64,000 nt of DNA from Craspedostauros australis (taxonomy: Eukaryota > Bacillariophyta > Bacillariophyceae > Mastogloiales > Achnanthaceae): the NCBI GenBank assembly GCA_026770025.1, contig JAMXDE010000062.1, positions 62,001-126,000 on the forward strand, in the 5' to 3' direction. Positions 23,531-35,755 of this stretch are shown here, piece by piece (the first letter of the stretch is position 1; each line of letters opens with the position of its first letter). Under the pieces are notes generated by a model. The model saw nothing but the letters and a program-made list of their open reading frames with translations, was not told where the DNA came from and did no database searches. A program made the translations under genes and the position numbers.

Positions 23531-24332
23531 TGTACATGTGAGTATATGTCGAGATGTACGTGTATATGTGCATTGTTCACCCGTTATTCTCTCATACGCA
23601 CTTGGACGGTATAACTACATTCGTGTCGATAGTATGCTGTGATTCGTCAGAATTACAGTGGAAATGGAACACACGAAAATGAGCAGAATTTCTGGAGGAA
23701 ATTTGCAATCAACGATTTCTGAGAATTAGAAACATCGTCCGTCCATCCATCAATGGAAACGTATGATACCAAGCGAATCTCGAGGTACCTCCCAACTAAA
23801 CCTCAGATGACGATATCATCTGACAGACTGCTGCATCACCAATGGAACGTGACATCTGGAGAGCAGAAGGGCACCTACTGACATTGACAGGATGTCATTG
23901 TGTCACCATGTTGACATCTGTCTCCAAGTCAGAGCAGGAGGCGAAGATCCGATGACCGAAGAGGATCAGCATCATGGATACAGAAGGTGAACTTCAAATG
24001 GTAAGTACTCATGGAGTAGGAACCAGTACTGAATGAACAAAGTATCGAATGCGGAATACGCATCGAACATGGAGTATCGTGTAGCACGAAACACACGATA
24101 CTAAGACAAAGAGAGAGAGAATACAGAGAGGAGCGAGAGAGCATTTCGCGTACCGACTCATAGTCAGAGACCAAATCTATGAAACAGATTGAAGCACCAA
24201 GAGCATCGGGCAAGAGAACGGGCGTACACCGAGAGGATTGGAGTAGCCAAGTAATGAAATAGCAAACAGAATGACTATCAACCAACACCATCTTCCACGA
24301 TCGTAGGCTTCCAATCACGGAACTTGCCAACA
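23531..24332 (-). mobile_element. LTR-retroelement fossil (LTR plus short internal remnant) inserted in the Copia fossil
   Basis: An LTR-like unit of about 424 bp (23909-24332, minus orientation) begins TGTTGGCAAG and ends GATGTCAACA, with the TG...CA ends of LTRs. It is followed by TGGTGACAC, a plausible primer-binding start. Relatives of the same LTR lie at 54409 (plus) and ending at 57000 (minus). The adjoining 23531-23908 matches 56260-56650 in inverted orientation. The outer LTR end interrupts the integrase region of the neighbouring Copia fossil, so this element arrived later. Broken, with most of its interior missing. Confidence 0.62.
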
Positions 24333-27300
24333 CCCCACATCTCGACACATCAGTTCGAACTGTTCCTTGGCCTCAAGGGTGGCGTGCGTGGTTAGCGCTG
24401 CCACTGGTTCCACATGGATGTATCCGGACGCGTGATCGACGAAGATGGCTCCGCCCTTGTACATTTCCTTTGGATCGCCTTTGCCTCGTCCTGAGAAAAG
24501 ACGTCCTGGCGTTCGACCGACGAAGTGGTCCACTGATACTTGTTGTCCTGGAAACAAGTGATCGGTGCGCAAAACTCCTTGTTTGTCACGAATGACATAT
24601 TGGGTTATTCCTGGTGAAGGGCGACGGTGCAGCTTTCCGAATTGACATGCGGCGCAGAGCGGGAGATTCGTGACCTTTGCCGCAGCTGTATGCATCTTTC
24701 TAGACGATTCTGACCCAGTGAGTGCACCCGAACGCAGCAGGAACTTCACTCGACTGAAGGATAAGTGTCCAAGACGATAGTGCCACCGAAGAAGTTCCTT
24801 TTGCGGTTGGGTGAGGTTCACGTTGTGGTCCGATACAGTAGAGACGATGAACGTCAGTGCGGCTGGTACGTCATGTGATAATCAGCAATTCAATACAGGA
24901 CAGGCACCAAACACTGCATTTACTCCTCCGCCAGGGTGATCAATCCGTCAGGTGAAGTCGGTGTGTTTGGTGATAGTTGTTGCTAAGTTATGGTTGTATT
25001 CAATTGATGATTGAGTTTGAATTATGAGATGATGATCTCCTATTTCTAATGATGGTGCCTATTGCACGGTTGCTAACGTGCTGCTCGATTACCTCGTGGT
25101 TTATCTTGCAGTCTTTCCTAAAACATTGCCCAAGATGGCATGTTGATCTACACGATATCTCGTGTTATTCTCGCCCTTGGGTCTTTCTTCATCTCTCCTG
25201 GTCTTGCCTAATCTTGATCTCTGTTTGATCATATATGGGTTGATCCGTCTACGTCGATGAGGTGCATGCATCACCTCTGACGATGTTGTTCTGGATCCTA
25301 AGTGTTGTTGCCACGTGCTCGATGATGCACTTGGCATTGCTAGACAGGTCAGCATACCATGACTAAGATATAATCTCGATTCCTTGGATCACAATGACTG
25401 ATCCTCTGATGTCATTGATGATGTCAGTGCCTACGTCAGATTCGATGACAGTAGTGACTGAATCTCAATCGTGTATCAAGACTCACTCGACTATACTCTC
25501 AAATCGAGTCGAATCAAAAATAATGAATCACGTTTCAGTCATGGGAGATGAATACCTAATTTCGCTCTAGATGTTGATATCATGGATGTTGTCGGCGCTG
25601 TAGCCGACGGATGTTGGCAACCTTGTGGATTTCTTGTAGTTCGCTACGATTGCATTGCGATCGTCGCTTCCTTGGATTCCGCTGAGTTGGCAGGAGGACT
25701 TGTCGAACACGATTGTCTCTCCCTGGTACTCCTCAAGGAGACTGGAAGTACTGATTAGCTTGGCCTTTGATTGGGGAACATGGAAAGCGGGCAGTCGCAG
25801 TTTGCGAGGGCTTCCAGTCACATCAAGGACATACCATTCGACGGTTCCCAACGCATTCACTTGGATTTTCTTGAGGAATCCGTTGAGAAAGGTCGGCCTT
25901 GGTGGAGGGCTTGGAGTAGAACAGAAGTCGTTGAGGTCATTTGTCACAGAAATTGACGCTCCGCTGTCCCATACAAGTTCGAATGGAGCATTGGGTGAGA
26001 GATAACTCTCAACTTTAGCTGGAGATGCGAAAGCATTGCGATTGGAGAAGTAGGATGCTAGACCTTGCAGGGTGAGTAGAGCGGGCATGTCATTGTCACA
26101 TTGTTGCTTCTGGTTCCAGCCACACACCAAGTCAATCCCGAGAGTTGGGTACAGGCTCCAGAGGTTTCGTGAGATGGATGAGGTGCGACCTTCCTGGCGG
26201 GGCAATTTTGCTGTCGTGAGTGTTTGGTTTTTACCATAAGTGGAATTTTTCGATTGATTCCAGTGACGACGTTTTGATCTGTGATTGCGAGTTTTGGTCC
26301 GAGCCTGGGGACGCCACACACGTTTTGTTCGTGGGGAGTTCACCTTCGACACGTTCACGGGTTTGGGTCCATCTGGGTCGAGACTTTCCATCACGAGGTC
26401 GTAGAGACTGCGTTTCACAGCCCCATTGAAGTGTGTTGGACGTTTGTGCACTTGCTTGTACCGTTCTTTGACTTGTGCCTTGTTATAGGCTAGATCAGTA
26501 GAGTTGATTGAGTAGGGTCTTCGTGGAACGTTCGTGTGGAGGAGTAGTAGAGTTACGGCGATGAGCATCCAGGCATTAGCTGCCGCGATGTACCACCCAT
26601 ACTCTACTCCAATGGTGATGACTTGGAGTGAAGCGAAGAGGAGAACCATTCCAACGATGCTACCAAAGTAGTTGAAGGAGGTGAAGAGGTTGCAGATGAG
26701 GGACCACCAGGTGTCTTCATCTTGACTGGAGGCGGCTGTGAAGCACGTCCACGCAGCCATGTCGATGGAGAGGTTGTCCTGCTTGGGAACATGCTTGCCT
26801 TTAGCCTTTGCCTTGAACTTGAAGTTATCCTGGTGGCTCTCGGTGTTGTGCGAGAGACGCCAGCGGCGGCACTTGGCGCACCACATGAAGGTCTTGTCAT
26901 TGACAAGCTTGCGCTGTGGTTCACCAGGCTTGGGGGCTTTGGACGACCAGCTCTGGCCGGCGTTGCGTTTGGCGTCGCGTTCCTTGGGCTTCCTGGAGTT
27001 GTTCCTCTTTCCGTCGTTCTTGGAGAAACCCTTGTGTTGCTCGAGAATGTTGGCACTTGGATTCTGGATGGCGTTGTTGGCGTACGAGTACCTGGGCACG
27101 TTGCTATCTTTGGTACGCCTGATGGCATGCCAGCGATTGCCACGCACCTCGTTGTCGTACGACGACTGGGCCTTGTTGCAGATTGCCATCCATGTGAGAT
27201 CTTTTGCGGCGAGCTTGGGGAGAGCGTGCTTGTACGTGAAGACGGGAAGACGCATGAGGATTTCCTCAAGGTCATCCTTCATCACATAGAGAGGACGTCG

Positions 27301-28402
27301 GTACTGTTCACCGGACCGGATCTGTCCTCCCGCCTGGAGGAAGGCATCGAGGATTTTGCGGAGGAGACGGAGGTCGAAGCGACCAGCGTCGTCGAGGCGC
27401 TTGCAAAGAGCACGAAGGTGGACCGCCATGAGTCCAACATTTTCGTTGGGGAAGCTTCTGCAGTTGACTTCGCGGATCTTGGATGCAAGGGCGTCCTGCT
27501 CATCCAAAGAGTTGGCCGAGTTGCTGTTCATGAACTCAACGAAGAGGGTGATGAAGTTGTCGTGAAACTTCGGCTCGATTCGGTTCATAAGCTGGTCTTC
27601 GAGACTTGGGTCAAGACTGTCGCGGAAGAACGCTGCGGCCGCTTCGTTGTTCTGGACGTCGTAGTGATCCCACTTCAGGTGGTACTCGTTGAAGTGCTCA
27701 GTGGCATCTTCAAGAGTGAAGGCGGCGGGTGAATCCAGAACGCAAGTCATCTCTGACTCTGCGTTGTCGTCAGCGATGTACGCCATGGTGAGGAGTCCAG
27801 TTTTGGCCATGTGATTGCGCACCAGGCGGATGAACTGCTGGATGTTGCCTCCCTTCTTGAACTTGTCGGCGAATCCTTGCTCTTGCTTGGACTGGTTGGT
27901 GGAGTCAGCACTGTTATGAAGGATTCTCTGTTGTTGAGAGTTGGTCCACCTGGTCTGTGACTCGTCTTGGAGGCCGGTCCACTGCGCGTTTTGGTGCGCC
28001 TGTGGTCCAGGGTACCCAGTTGCGTCCTTGCTTGAGGAGACCTCCCATGATGGGAACGGTTGGTTTCCCAGAGAGGTCATCGTCGTCGTCGTCACTGTCC
28101 TCACCTGACTTCCTGCTCTTCTTGGGCATGGGCATTTCTGTGTCAAAGAGACTGTCATCGAGGAAGGACTGGTCCGTCCGGGTTCGTGCGGCGCCGACTG
28201 ATCGGCTGCGCCCGAGACCGGAGCGGCTTGGAGTCGCGGTGGCTGTTGCTGCTGCTTGGGCAGTGGCTACAGCCGCGTTCGCCGCTTCTGCAGCGGCTTC
28301 GGCCGCCAACGTTGCCTGTGTGAGGCGAGCGTTCTTGACCGTGATCGCTTCGAGCTGCGCTTGCAGCTCTTCCAGCGTGGCAGGGGTTGTCTCTTCCGCC
28401 AT
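24333..28402 (-). mobile_element. Ty1/Copia-type retrotransposon fossil
   Basis: Recognisable parts in minus-strand order are a gag-like region (about 26.1-28.4 kb, Ala/Gln-rich start, basic Arg/Lys tracts), an aspartic protease motif (WDSGASISVTND, about 25.9 kb), a GAG-pre-integrase zinc motif (H-x-LGHLS...CAACQFGK, about 24.6-24.8 kb) and the beginning of the integrase core (VDHFVGRTPGR). The order protease then integrase without an intervening RT identifies Copia, as in the CoDi elements of diatoms. Reverse transcriptase and RNase H are not seen. The element is broken in a few places, but long readable stretches suggest it is not very old. A second LTR element is inserted at its left side. 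Confidence 0.85.
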
Positions 28403-28830
28403 GATGGATAGCAGGGACTTCTCGAGTAGTCTTCGGACGTCGAGGGGATCGATCTGTTTGCCTTCTCTTGCTCTTGCTCGACTTCACTTCGTTGGGAAGG
28501 TGTGCACTGAAGTTCGATGCAGGCTTGGAGAGGCTCGTACTCAGTCAGCGAGTGCGGTTATAGCTTGCTTTGGTAGAGGCTACTGAAGTTCGACGTTTGG
28601 TCACTTACCTTCAGCTGGAACTTTTGTCCTCTTGAGTGGCTCGGTTTTCGAGCGTCGGGGATCTGATTTCAGATCAGATGCATGCGATGAGGACGTGGTC
28701 CTTTGGTGGAGGCTCGGTTTGCGAGCTGTGCCTTTTGGCTTAGTCTCAGAGAGACTCTTGCGATCGGTTGGCAGAGGAAGATGCTCGGTGGAGTTGATAA
28801 GAGAGTATTTGGCAACCACTCACAGCTACC
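28403..28830. other. Upstream flank of the Copia fossil
   Basis: This lies between the gag start and the end of the neighbouring retroelement. Presumably 5' leader of the Copia element. No complete LTR could be delimited here. Confidence 0.4.
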
Positions 28831-30977
28831 AGTTAGGATTCGAGCGTAGACGGCGCGAATCGGTGGAGAATGCCTCTTGGATCTGCTGGCTTCGGGATAG
28901 CCGTGTGATGCAGTTCAAGAGAGGTGTATTGGTTGAAGAGTTGTTACTGTAACGATGAGTAGAAGAGTGCCTTGTAGCTAATCCTTGTCTGTTTATTATG
29001 TGTTAGCTTGTAGTGTTAGTAGGATGAAGAAACGATGCCACACAACTTGGCGAGACCCTGCAGTGATATGCTTGGTTCAGTGCTTGAGGGTAGACGATCA
29101 TTACAGTGCTTTGCTCTTCATACACGTAGGTACACTGCAGTGTAGGTCATGACGTTCAGCAGTTGTTGGACATGAAGCAATGGCTGTGGCTGGAGCTCAC
29201 CCTCGGATTCCATTGCTCAAGTTGAAGCAGGTTGGATACACACGTCAAGACTACGGCAGTATTGCAGTAGTCATCAGCATGGAGGGAATCGAGGAGTGTT
29301 GTAGTCGAAGGGTATGAGGAGCATATAGTTCCCAAGGTACGGTGTGAGTCAGGTCAGTCATGCTTGAGTCATGATGGACTCGTGAATGGAGGAGAGAAAG
29401 GAGGAGAAAAAGGTTTGGTGGTCGATCAAGTCGGAAGATTTCGTGCCAAAACAAGAATTTCTCCCATCGGGGTTGATACCGTGTTCGGTAATAGTCTGTC
29501 CCTTATTGAATCTCAACTCTGTTATATCTGATCGACGTCAACTTTGACCGGCCATGAATGGACACACCTTCTCCATGGATAGCGCCGCTGTAGACGCACT
29601 CCTCTGGAAGTGATGTGCACGCCGAACCTGCAAGCTTTTCGGCTTCGACATTGAGTCTTGCCCACTCTTCGAGGCTCGCCCAATCCGTTGCCTCGTTCTG
29701 GTGCCCTTTGACAAGTTTCCCTCTCACTTCAATCGGGAGGCTTTGACTGAGGTTTCGAACTGTTCTTTGCAGGTCTGCATCTGTGGATCTCGGGGACAGA
29801 TGCCACTCGCCATCCAGCGCCTTAAGCGCACTGACATTGTCGCATCCCAGAGTCATCGCGCCTCTTGCCACTTGATAGGCATCGCAGATGGCCTCGACGA
29901 TGACAAGCACTCCGTAGATCCCAGCGAGTTCCGCCCGATGGGACTGCAAAACCTCGTTGGTGGCTGGAGTCCTATTGGCGAGCCAAAGCCGCGCCACTTT
30001 GTTCCGGTGACTGGCATGAATGACTGCACCCGCGGCTCCTCGGCCGTCTGCAACAGATCCGTCGCTACATGCTGTGAGGGTGCCTTCTCTCAAGGAGCAG
30101 GCGATAGTACCCACTTCCCCCATGACGTCGTGAACACGTATCAACCAGGACTTGGATAGCGGCATGCTGCGAATGAGGGCGTCAAACTCTACCACTGGAC
30201 TGGTGTGCGGTGGTGACCCTGGACCCGAGTCTGTGGCCACGATTCTTCCTTGATGTAGGTATCCATCGACCACCTCTTGGCCTGGGATGATCCCTCCTTC
30301 AGATCTCTCGTATAGTTGTTGTCGTCTACGCCGTGGCACTCTGCGGCAATGATGATTGGGTTGTAGAGAGTAAGACAGCCGATCTTCACGAGCGCATCGG
30401 AAAACCAGAGGCCTCATCGAAGAGAACTTTATCCAGCTTCCTAAGGGCCGCTCCAGCGCGATGGTACGCGTTCTTGACGCGGGAAAACATTGGCTGATCA
30501 CCTGCTTCCATTGCCGCCACTTTGCTGAGCTGATGTCCCCCATCGCTGGCCATGCCATGACTGATTGTCGGAGGGCCGACGGCCCTGGATCGAGTGCATT
30601 GGAGACCAGGGCGTCGCCTGTGGCATTGGAGATATCCGAAAGCCAAAACACCTGCTTCTTCTGCCAGCACAGGTTCACTGCCCGCACCATTGCCTTGGGT
30701 AGACCCAGTTTCATCACGAGGGCCATTACTGGGGTATCATGCTGACGCGGAGGTGTGACGATGGGATCCTTGTATTGAATGCGAATTCCCGCTGATTGAG
30801 CTTCTTCCCAGACAGACTTCATCCAGGACTCTTCTGCAAGCAGACTCCATCTGTCGTAGTCCAATTCCATCACCTTGGGCATTCCTACTTGGAGTGTGAG
30901 CACCTCCGCCTGCGTTCGCAGCAGCCTACCGGTGAGCGTGCCACTGTGGATGGAAATGATGCTGTCGTTGTTGGTCG
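28831..30977 (-). mobile_element. RNase H-bearing retroelement, probably non-LTR, 5'-incomplete
   Basis: A minus-strand frame ends at 29503. Its C-terminal half is an RNase H fold: ACSDGSVADGRGAAGAVIH (first acid), SHRAELAGIYG (Glu), LGCDNVSALKAL (Asp) and KGHQNEATDW, followed by WARLNVEAEKLAG. Upstream lies a linker with LSDISNATGDAL and WPAMGDISSAKWRQW, a style I associate with diatom RT-RNase H polyproteins; the RT itself is not in this piece. The segment from the last codons (VEIQ, stop) to 28831 recurs at 59067-59760, so it is the element's 3' end. No poly-A tail. The left-hand coding continues up to an ATAT at 30978 where transposon C begins; the frame beyond that point is chance. A non-LTR class is inferred from the lack of LTRs and the truncated second copy. 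Confidence 0.62.
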
Positions 30978-30999
30978 ATATCCCTAATGAGTTTTTTGC

Positions 31000-31031
31000 T
31001 GACAAATTTGGCACATGTGCCAAATTTGTCA
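31000..31031. repeat. 32-bp perfect palindrome at the left end of element C
   Basis: Perfect self-complementary sequence, each arm TGACAAATTTGGCACA, with no loop. It starts 18 bases inside the element end. Related but imperfect copies lie at 38980-39041 near the right end. Confidence 0.93.
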
Positions 31032-31443
31032 CTTCTTTTGGGTTCGCATCAACAGCGCACGCTGGCCTCCACGTGTAGGTGGCAAGATCGCATGCCAGAC
31101 CAACATGGTCCTCCAGTGTGGTGGCTTCTCTCATTGTTTAACTGGAACCTTCTGGCACAGGCAATTTCCGCTGCAAACAAGGCCACATAAGGAATTCAGA
31201 ACCCTAAGGACATACCCCATAAATGGATTATTTATCAACAAGGCGGAACGCTTCGTGCATAGACACTGCAAGGCACGGGAAAAACGTTGAAACACAACTT
31301 CGAGCGTCTTCGACTACTACGACCATTTGTCGCGAACAGCTGAATCGATATTGCTGCTCGACTCAATCGATTGTTTTCATTGGTTTGAGGATAACGCCTT
31401 TAACGCCAATATTTTAAAAAGCGAACTCCAACTACAGTCAACT

Positions 31444-31603
31444 GATTCAATGAAACTAACAGCGATTCAATGAAACTAACAGCGATTCAATGAAACTAAT
31501 AACGATTCAATGAAACTAATGACGTTTCAATGAAACTAATGATGTTTCAATGAAACTAATGATGTCTCAATGAAACTAATGACGTCTCAATGAAACTAAT
31601 GCT
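31444..31603. repeat. Left subterminal array, eight 20-bp units
   Basis: Eight exact 20-base periods with the core TTCAATGAAACTAA (last two TCTCAATGAAACTAA) and a variable 4-6 base join. Likely transposase or accessory-protein binding sites. Confidence 0.9.
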
Positions 31604-31848
31604 GGACCAAGACTGAATGAGGAAAACAAGACTCAGAAAATCGTGTCAAGACTCAACGTCATCCACTGCAACGGAACGCAATGAATCACTGTTCCAAAAC
31701 AATGACAACATGATGAACATCAACACGCAGCCAAGCACTCGCCATCCCCGTCACATCACTCCGCTTCGCAGCCGACTACTCGAACAGGAGACGGAGAACA
31801 AGAACCAGCCCACGCATTCAACCAAACAACGACAACGATCAGCCAAGC

Positions 31849-33739
31849 ATGCAATGCAGAGGCAGACCAGCAAAGCAACTGATCAACCAAACTACCAGTG
31901 AAGGCAATCAGTCAAGAATGGAGCAGAAGAGCAAGCCTGTGAGGCGACTGTCCAACCGAGCAACCAGCAAGGCAACCAATCAACCAACCGATACAGGCAA
32001 CCAGAAAGGCGCACGGCCGAGGAGCAGGCCAGTGAAGCAGCCATCCAACCGAGCAACCAGCAAGGCAACCAATCAACCAACCGATACAGGCAACCAGAAA
32101 GGCGCACGGCCGAGGAGCAGGCCAGTGAAGCAGCCATCCAACCGAGCAACCAGCCAACCCAATCAACCAACCAATACAGGCAACCAGAAAAGCACGCAGC
32201 CGAGGAGCAGGCCAGTGAAGCAGCCAACCAACCGAGCAACCAGCCAACCCAATCAACCAACCGATACAAGCAATCAACCAAATATGCAACGAAGGGGAAG
32301 GACTGCAAGGCAACCAACCAACCAACTGACCAGCAAGGCAGCCAACCAACCAACCGATACAGGCAATCAACCAAATATGAAACGAAGGGGGAGGCCTGTG
32401 AGGCAACCAACCAACCGAGCAACCAGCCAACCCAATCAACCAACCGATACAGGCAACCAGAAAAGCGCGCAGCCAAGGAGCAGGCCAGTGAAGCGAACGA
32501 CCAACCGAGCAACCAGCCAACCCAATCAACCAACCGATACAGGCAACCAGAAAAGCACGCAGCCGAGGAGCAGGCCAGCGAAGCGACCAACCAACCGAGC
32601 AACCAGCCAACCCAATCAACCAACCGATGCAGCCAATCAACCAAATATGCAACGAAGGGGAAGGCCTGCAAGGCAACCAACCAACCAAGGTATCAGCCAA
32701 GGCAATCAACAAAATGATCGATTCATCAATCAGCCACCCCACAACGAAGCATCCAACAACACAACTGAAATTGACTTCTTGTCAAGCGATGATATTCTGG
32801 AGCTTGGGTTGCAATATGCTGGCTTCCGACAAACCAGAATGGCAGAACGGACCAGACAGAATCGATTTTCAGCGATGTACGGTTTGAGTCCAGAGAGCTT
32901 TGGCTGTCTCTTTATTGATCTATTCAATATTGAGACAGCACACAAAGTCAATCACCCTCGCCCATATGATACATTCGTTGTTCTGAACTGGCTCAAAGCC
33001 TACAGTACGGAGCATGCCATGGCAGGGCGTTGGGGCTTGGATGAGAAGACAATTCGGTCTCTCATCTGGTCATATTTACCAGCAATCCAAGCCTTGCTTC
33101 CAAGAAAGGTAAGCCACTGTGCACACTGCGATGCCACTTTGCTTCATATTCTATCCTGACACAATCTTCTGTTGCACTTCGTTTCTTTTTATTTCCTTCT
33201 CTCAGGTCATTTGGCCTCCACACAATATGAAACTCACCGCGGACGACAAGCACTTCCTCATCAGCGTTGACGGCGTCCATATCAAGATTCATGAACCCAG
33301 AACAGACCCCGGGACGAAGTGGTATAGCCACAAGTCCCACTCGGCAGGGCTCACCTATGAGCTTGGAATCTCACTAGCAGACAGCAAGCTTGTCTGGATC
33401 AATGGTCCCTTCCCTGCTTCTACATCAGACTTGGTGATGTATCGCAAACCTGATGGCCTCAAGAGCAAACTTCCACCAGGAGGAATGGTCATTGCTGATG
33501 GTGGCTATCAAAACGAGCCGACCATCAGTGCACCAAACCCGATGGACTCTGCTGCGGTGAAGAAATTCAAGAACAGGGCAAGAGCTCGACACGAGAGCTT
33601 CAATGGGAGGATCAAGAACTTCAAGGCTCTTGTCCACGATTATAGAAACGATCTTGGCAAACATCAGTGTGTCTTCGAAGCCTGCTGTGTGTTGATACAG
33701 TATGAATTAGATAGTGGTCATCCTATATTCGAAATTTAA
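31849..33739 (+). CDS. PIF/Harbinger-like DDE transposase with N-terminal AT-hook repeats (597 aa)
   Basis: Two exons, 31849-33108 and 33206-33739, joined in phase 0 across a 97-bp GT-AG intron. Residues 1 to about 285 are 31-residue repeats of the type NRATSKATNQPTDTGNQ followed by basic GRP-like motifs (CRGRPAKQ, KRRGRPVRQ, RRGRPARQ). Several of these are good AT-hooks; others are degenerate (PRSRPVKQ). A helical domain follows (about 300-420; FLSSDDILELGLQYAGF, LDEKTIRSLIWSYLPA). The catalytic core has D442 (ISVDGVHIKI), D518 (MVIADGGYQN) and E550 (ARARHESFNGR), the DDE triad as spaced in Harbinger/DDE_Tnp_4 transposases. KWYSHKSHSAGLTYEL is also typical. It is the catalytic subunit for cut-and-paste movement of its element. 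All three acids are present, so it may be active. Confidence 0.88.
31900..32700. repeat. 93-bp minisatellite inside the transposase gene
   Basis: About eight to nine units with a 93-base (31-codon) period, the clearest pair starting near 31955 and 32047. Codes for the AT-hook-like repeats. The antisense strand is also open and gives long spurious Trp/Leu-rich frames. Confidence 0.85.
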
Positions 33740-33833
33740 GTAAATACTGACATACTCTTCAACTTATTAGAGCACTCGTGTGTGTTGGTAGTTTCATGAA
33801 ACTTATGACTCCTGTGTATCGGTATTGTGATAT

Positions 33834-35755
33834 CTAAGAGAAGTAAGCATTGAGAGGATCATCTTCATCAATGTCATCAGTGGGTGACTGCTCCTTGGTA
33901 GATTGATTGAGAGCGGCATCCTCTGCATGCTTCAACTTCTTCGGTGAGCATACGCCGATGTCCGAAATCGCACGCTTGAGGTGATGCCCTTCATCACCCA
34001 TGATGGTATCGTTGCCGCGAACCACAAGGGTATGAGGAGCGGGAGGAACAGAACAAACAATAGGTTCGCGGACGAGTGTTGGTGCAGCCATGGCCAAGGC
34101 AAGTTGGTTTGGAGCAGGAGTATCCAACGTGGATGCTGGAACATCCGGAAAGTTGAGCCCATCGAAGCCGTCTTGACCAGGGAGAGGGACTTGTAATGCG
34201 GACCCCGGAGCGTCTGGGAAGGTCATCTCACCCGCATTCGCACCATGGATCGTCGGGTTAGTGTGTGGTGGGCTTGGAGTGTTCACCACTCCAAACTTGC
34301 TGTTGGCCTTTGGAGCGGTTGGAGCGTTCACCACTTCGGAGATTCTGTCGATCTTTGGAGGGACGATCACGGATGCCACTCCGGTTCCTGGCAGGGGCGT
34401 GCTGCTGCTGTTGCTGCTCGAAGGGACTGTGGACGGGGTGGGAGAGCTGTCGACGTCCATCTTGTCCGCGCCGCCTGTTTTGATAGTCAGGTTTGCTACA
34501 TCATCAATTGCTCGGACACAGAATGGCGAAAGGAGAGAAGATGATAGGTGAAATGATAGTGAGTACTCTAGAGTAGTGCGGATTAGATGTGATTGCATCA
34601 TAATGCATGACCGAACAAGTCAATTGAATTGGGGGACTTCCATGGTTACTCACCAGTGCTTGAGAGCATCCCAAAGAATGCATCGTCGACGTTCTCGGTG
34701 TTGGGGTTGCACAGCCCGACCTTGCCATGAAATCCAGCGATTGCAACTCTCCAGCACACCACATTTGTTGGGATCTTGAGCTGGGCATTCGTTGCCTTGT
34801 GGACCAACACCTTTGGCGTTGGACAGTACGTCTTGGTGAGGCACTCAACTTCATTCTGGAAGAAGTTGGCGCTCAGGATCATTCCATCTGGGCAATGGAA
34901 GTAGGTGTACTTGGAGCCAACTCCCTTAGTGGTTTCACGGTTAACCAGCTTATGGAAAAGGAGCTTCTCACGTGCGAGATTGCCATCAGGAGCTCCCTTT
35001 CGCTGCATGAACATTGCATCTGTGCTGGTTTCCAGCATCAACGATGGGATGGCTGGCTCTTGGATCTTGATGCAGGTACCCTCGTCACAGATGGATGCCT
35101 TGATCTGATCAATGTCATCCTTGTCGACGAACAGCTTGCGGATGATGAGGCAGTCGAACGATCTGCCCTCCTGGATGACATCATCCATCTGGTAGATCAT
35201 CGTATTCTCCACATGATGGAAAGGATGGTCGAGATCAATGTTGTAGTGCTCGCCTTCTTCGTTGTTGGAGATTGTGGTGCTGGTTTCGTCGTTGGTCGTC
35301 ATCTTGGCTTCGGTGGAAAAGAGAATCTTGCGTCGTCGCTGTGGTGAGAGGGTTGATGCCGATGTTGATGTTAATGGTGTTGTGAGACTCTTCGTTTTTG
35401 ATTTGGCAGTGGGCGTTGATGCCCATGGTGCATTGGGATCGTTCTCACCCACTGCCTGCTGCTGCACCTTGCGCAATGCCTGCAGCCCTGCCTTGTCGAG
35501 ATACTTCTGAAGATAGTACTTGCGTTGTCTGCAAGCGTCTCGCTGTGCAGAACCAGGCTTGCCGAGGAGATGTTCGAATCGATCGCAGTGCAGCTTGAAT
35601 TTATCGAAGCGTTTTGCACCAAGGAGGAAGTCCAAGATGGCGATGTCGACTTCCGGTCCCATCGATTTCAAATTTGAGCGGGAGGAAGGCGGTTTGCGGA
35701 TGGCACGCTGAGCCGGAGTGCTGGGCGCGGTGTTGGTGGTGGTTGGTTTGTTCAT
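33834..35755 (-). CDS. Accessory protein of the Harbinger-like element (592 aa), unknown function
   Basis: Exons 34654-35755 and 33834-34510, phase-1 GT-AG intron of 143 bp; the join reads LSSTAIDDVANL. Start ATG 35755 (MNKPTTTNTAPS). Residues about 30-110 are helical and basic (DIAILDFLLGAKRFDKFKLHCDRFEHLLG; RKYYLQKYLDKAGLQALRKVQQQ). A central folded-looking domain (about 170-360) includes RSFDCLIIRKLFVDKDDIDQI, KYTYFHCPDGMILSANFFQNEVE and VVCWRVAIAGFHGKVGLCNP. The exon-2 part is Pro/Ser-rich and ends with a possible nuclear signal (CSPKKLKHAED) and an acidic tail (DDIDEDDPLNAYFS). I do not recognise a family. Its place between transposase and DNA-binding gene suggests a role in transposition or element regulation. 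Confidence 0.68.

Noticed and set aside
26722-27732. Plus-strand frame of 336 codons
   Set aside because: Lies exactly antisense to the Copia gag region; Val/Glu-rich shadow.
30978-31134. N-terminal part of the long frame that continues into the RNase H retroelement
   Set aside because: This part is the end of transposon C, not retroelement coding; the open frame across the junction is chance.
31892-32742. Two minus-strand frames (262 and 276 codons) rich in Trp, Leu and Gly that look like membrane proteins
   Set aside because: Antisense of the AT-hook minisatellite; periodicity follows the 93-bp repeat.
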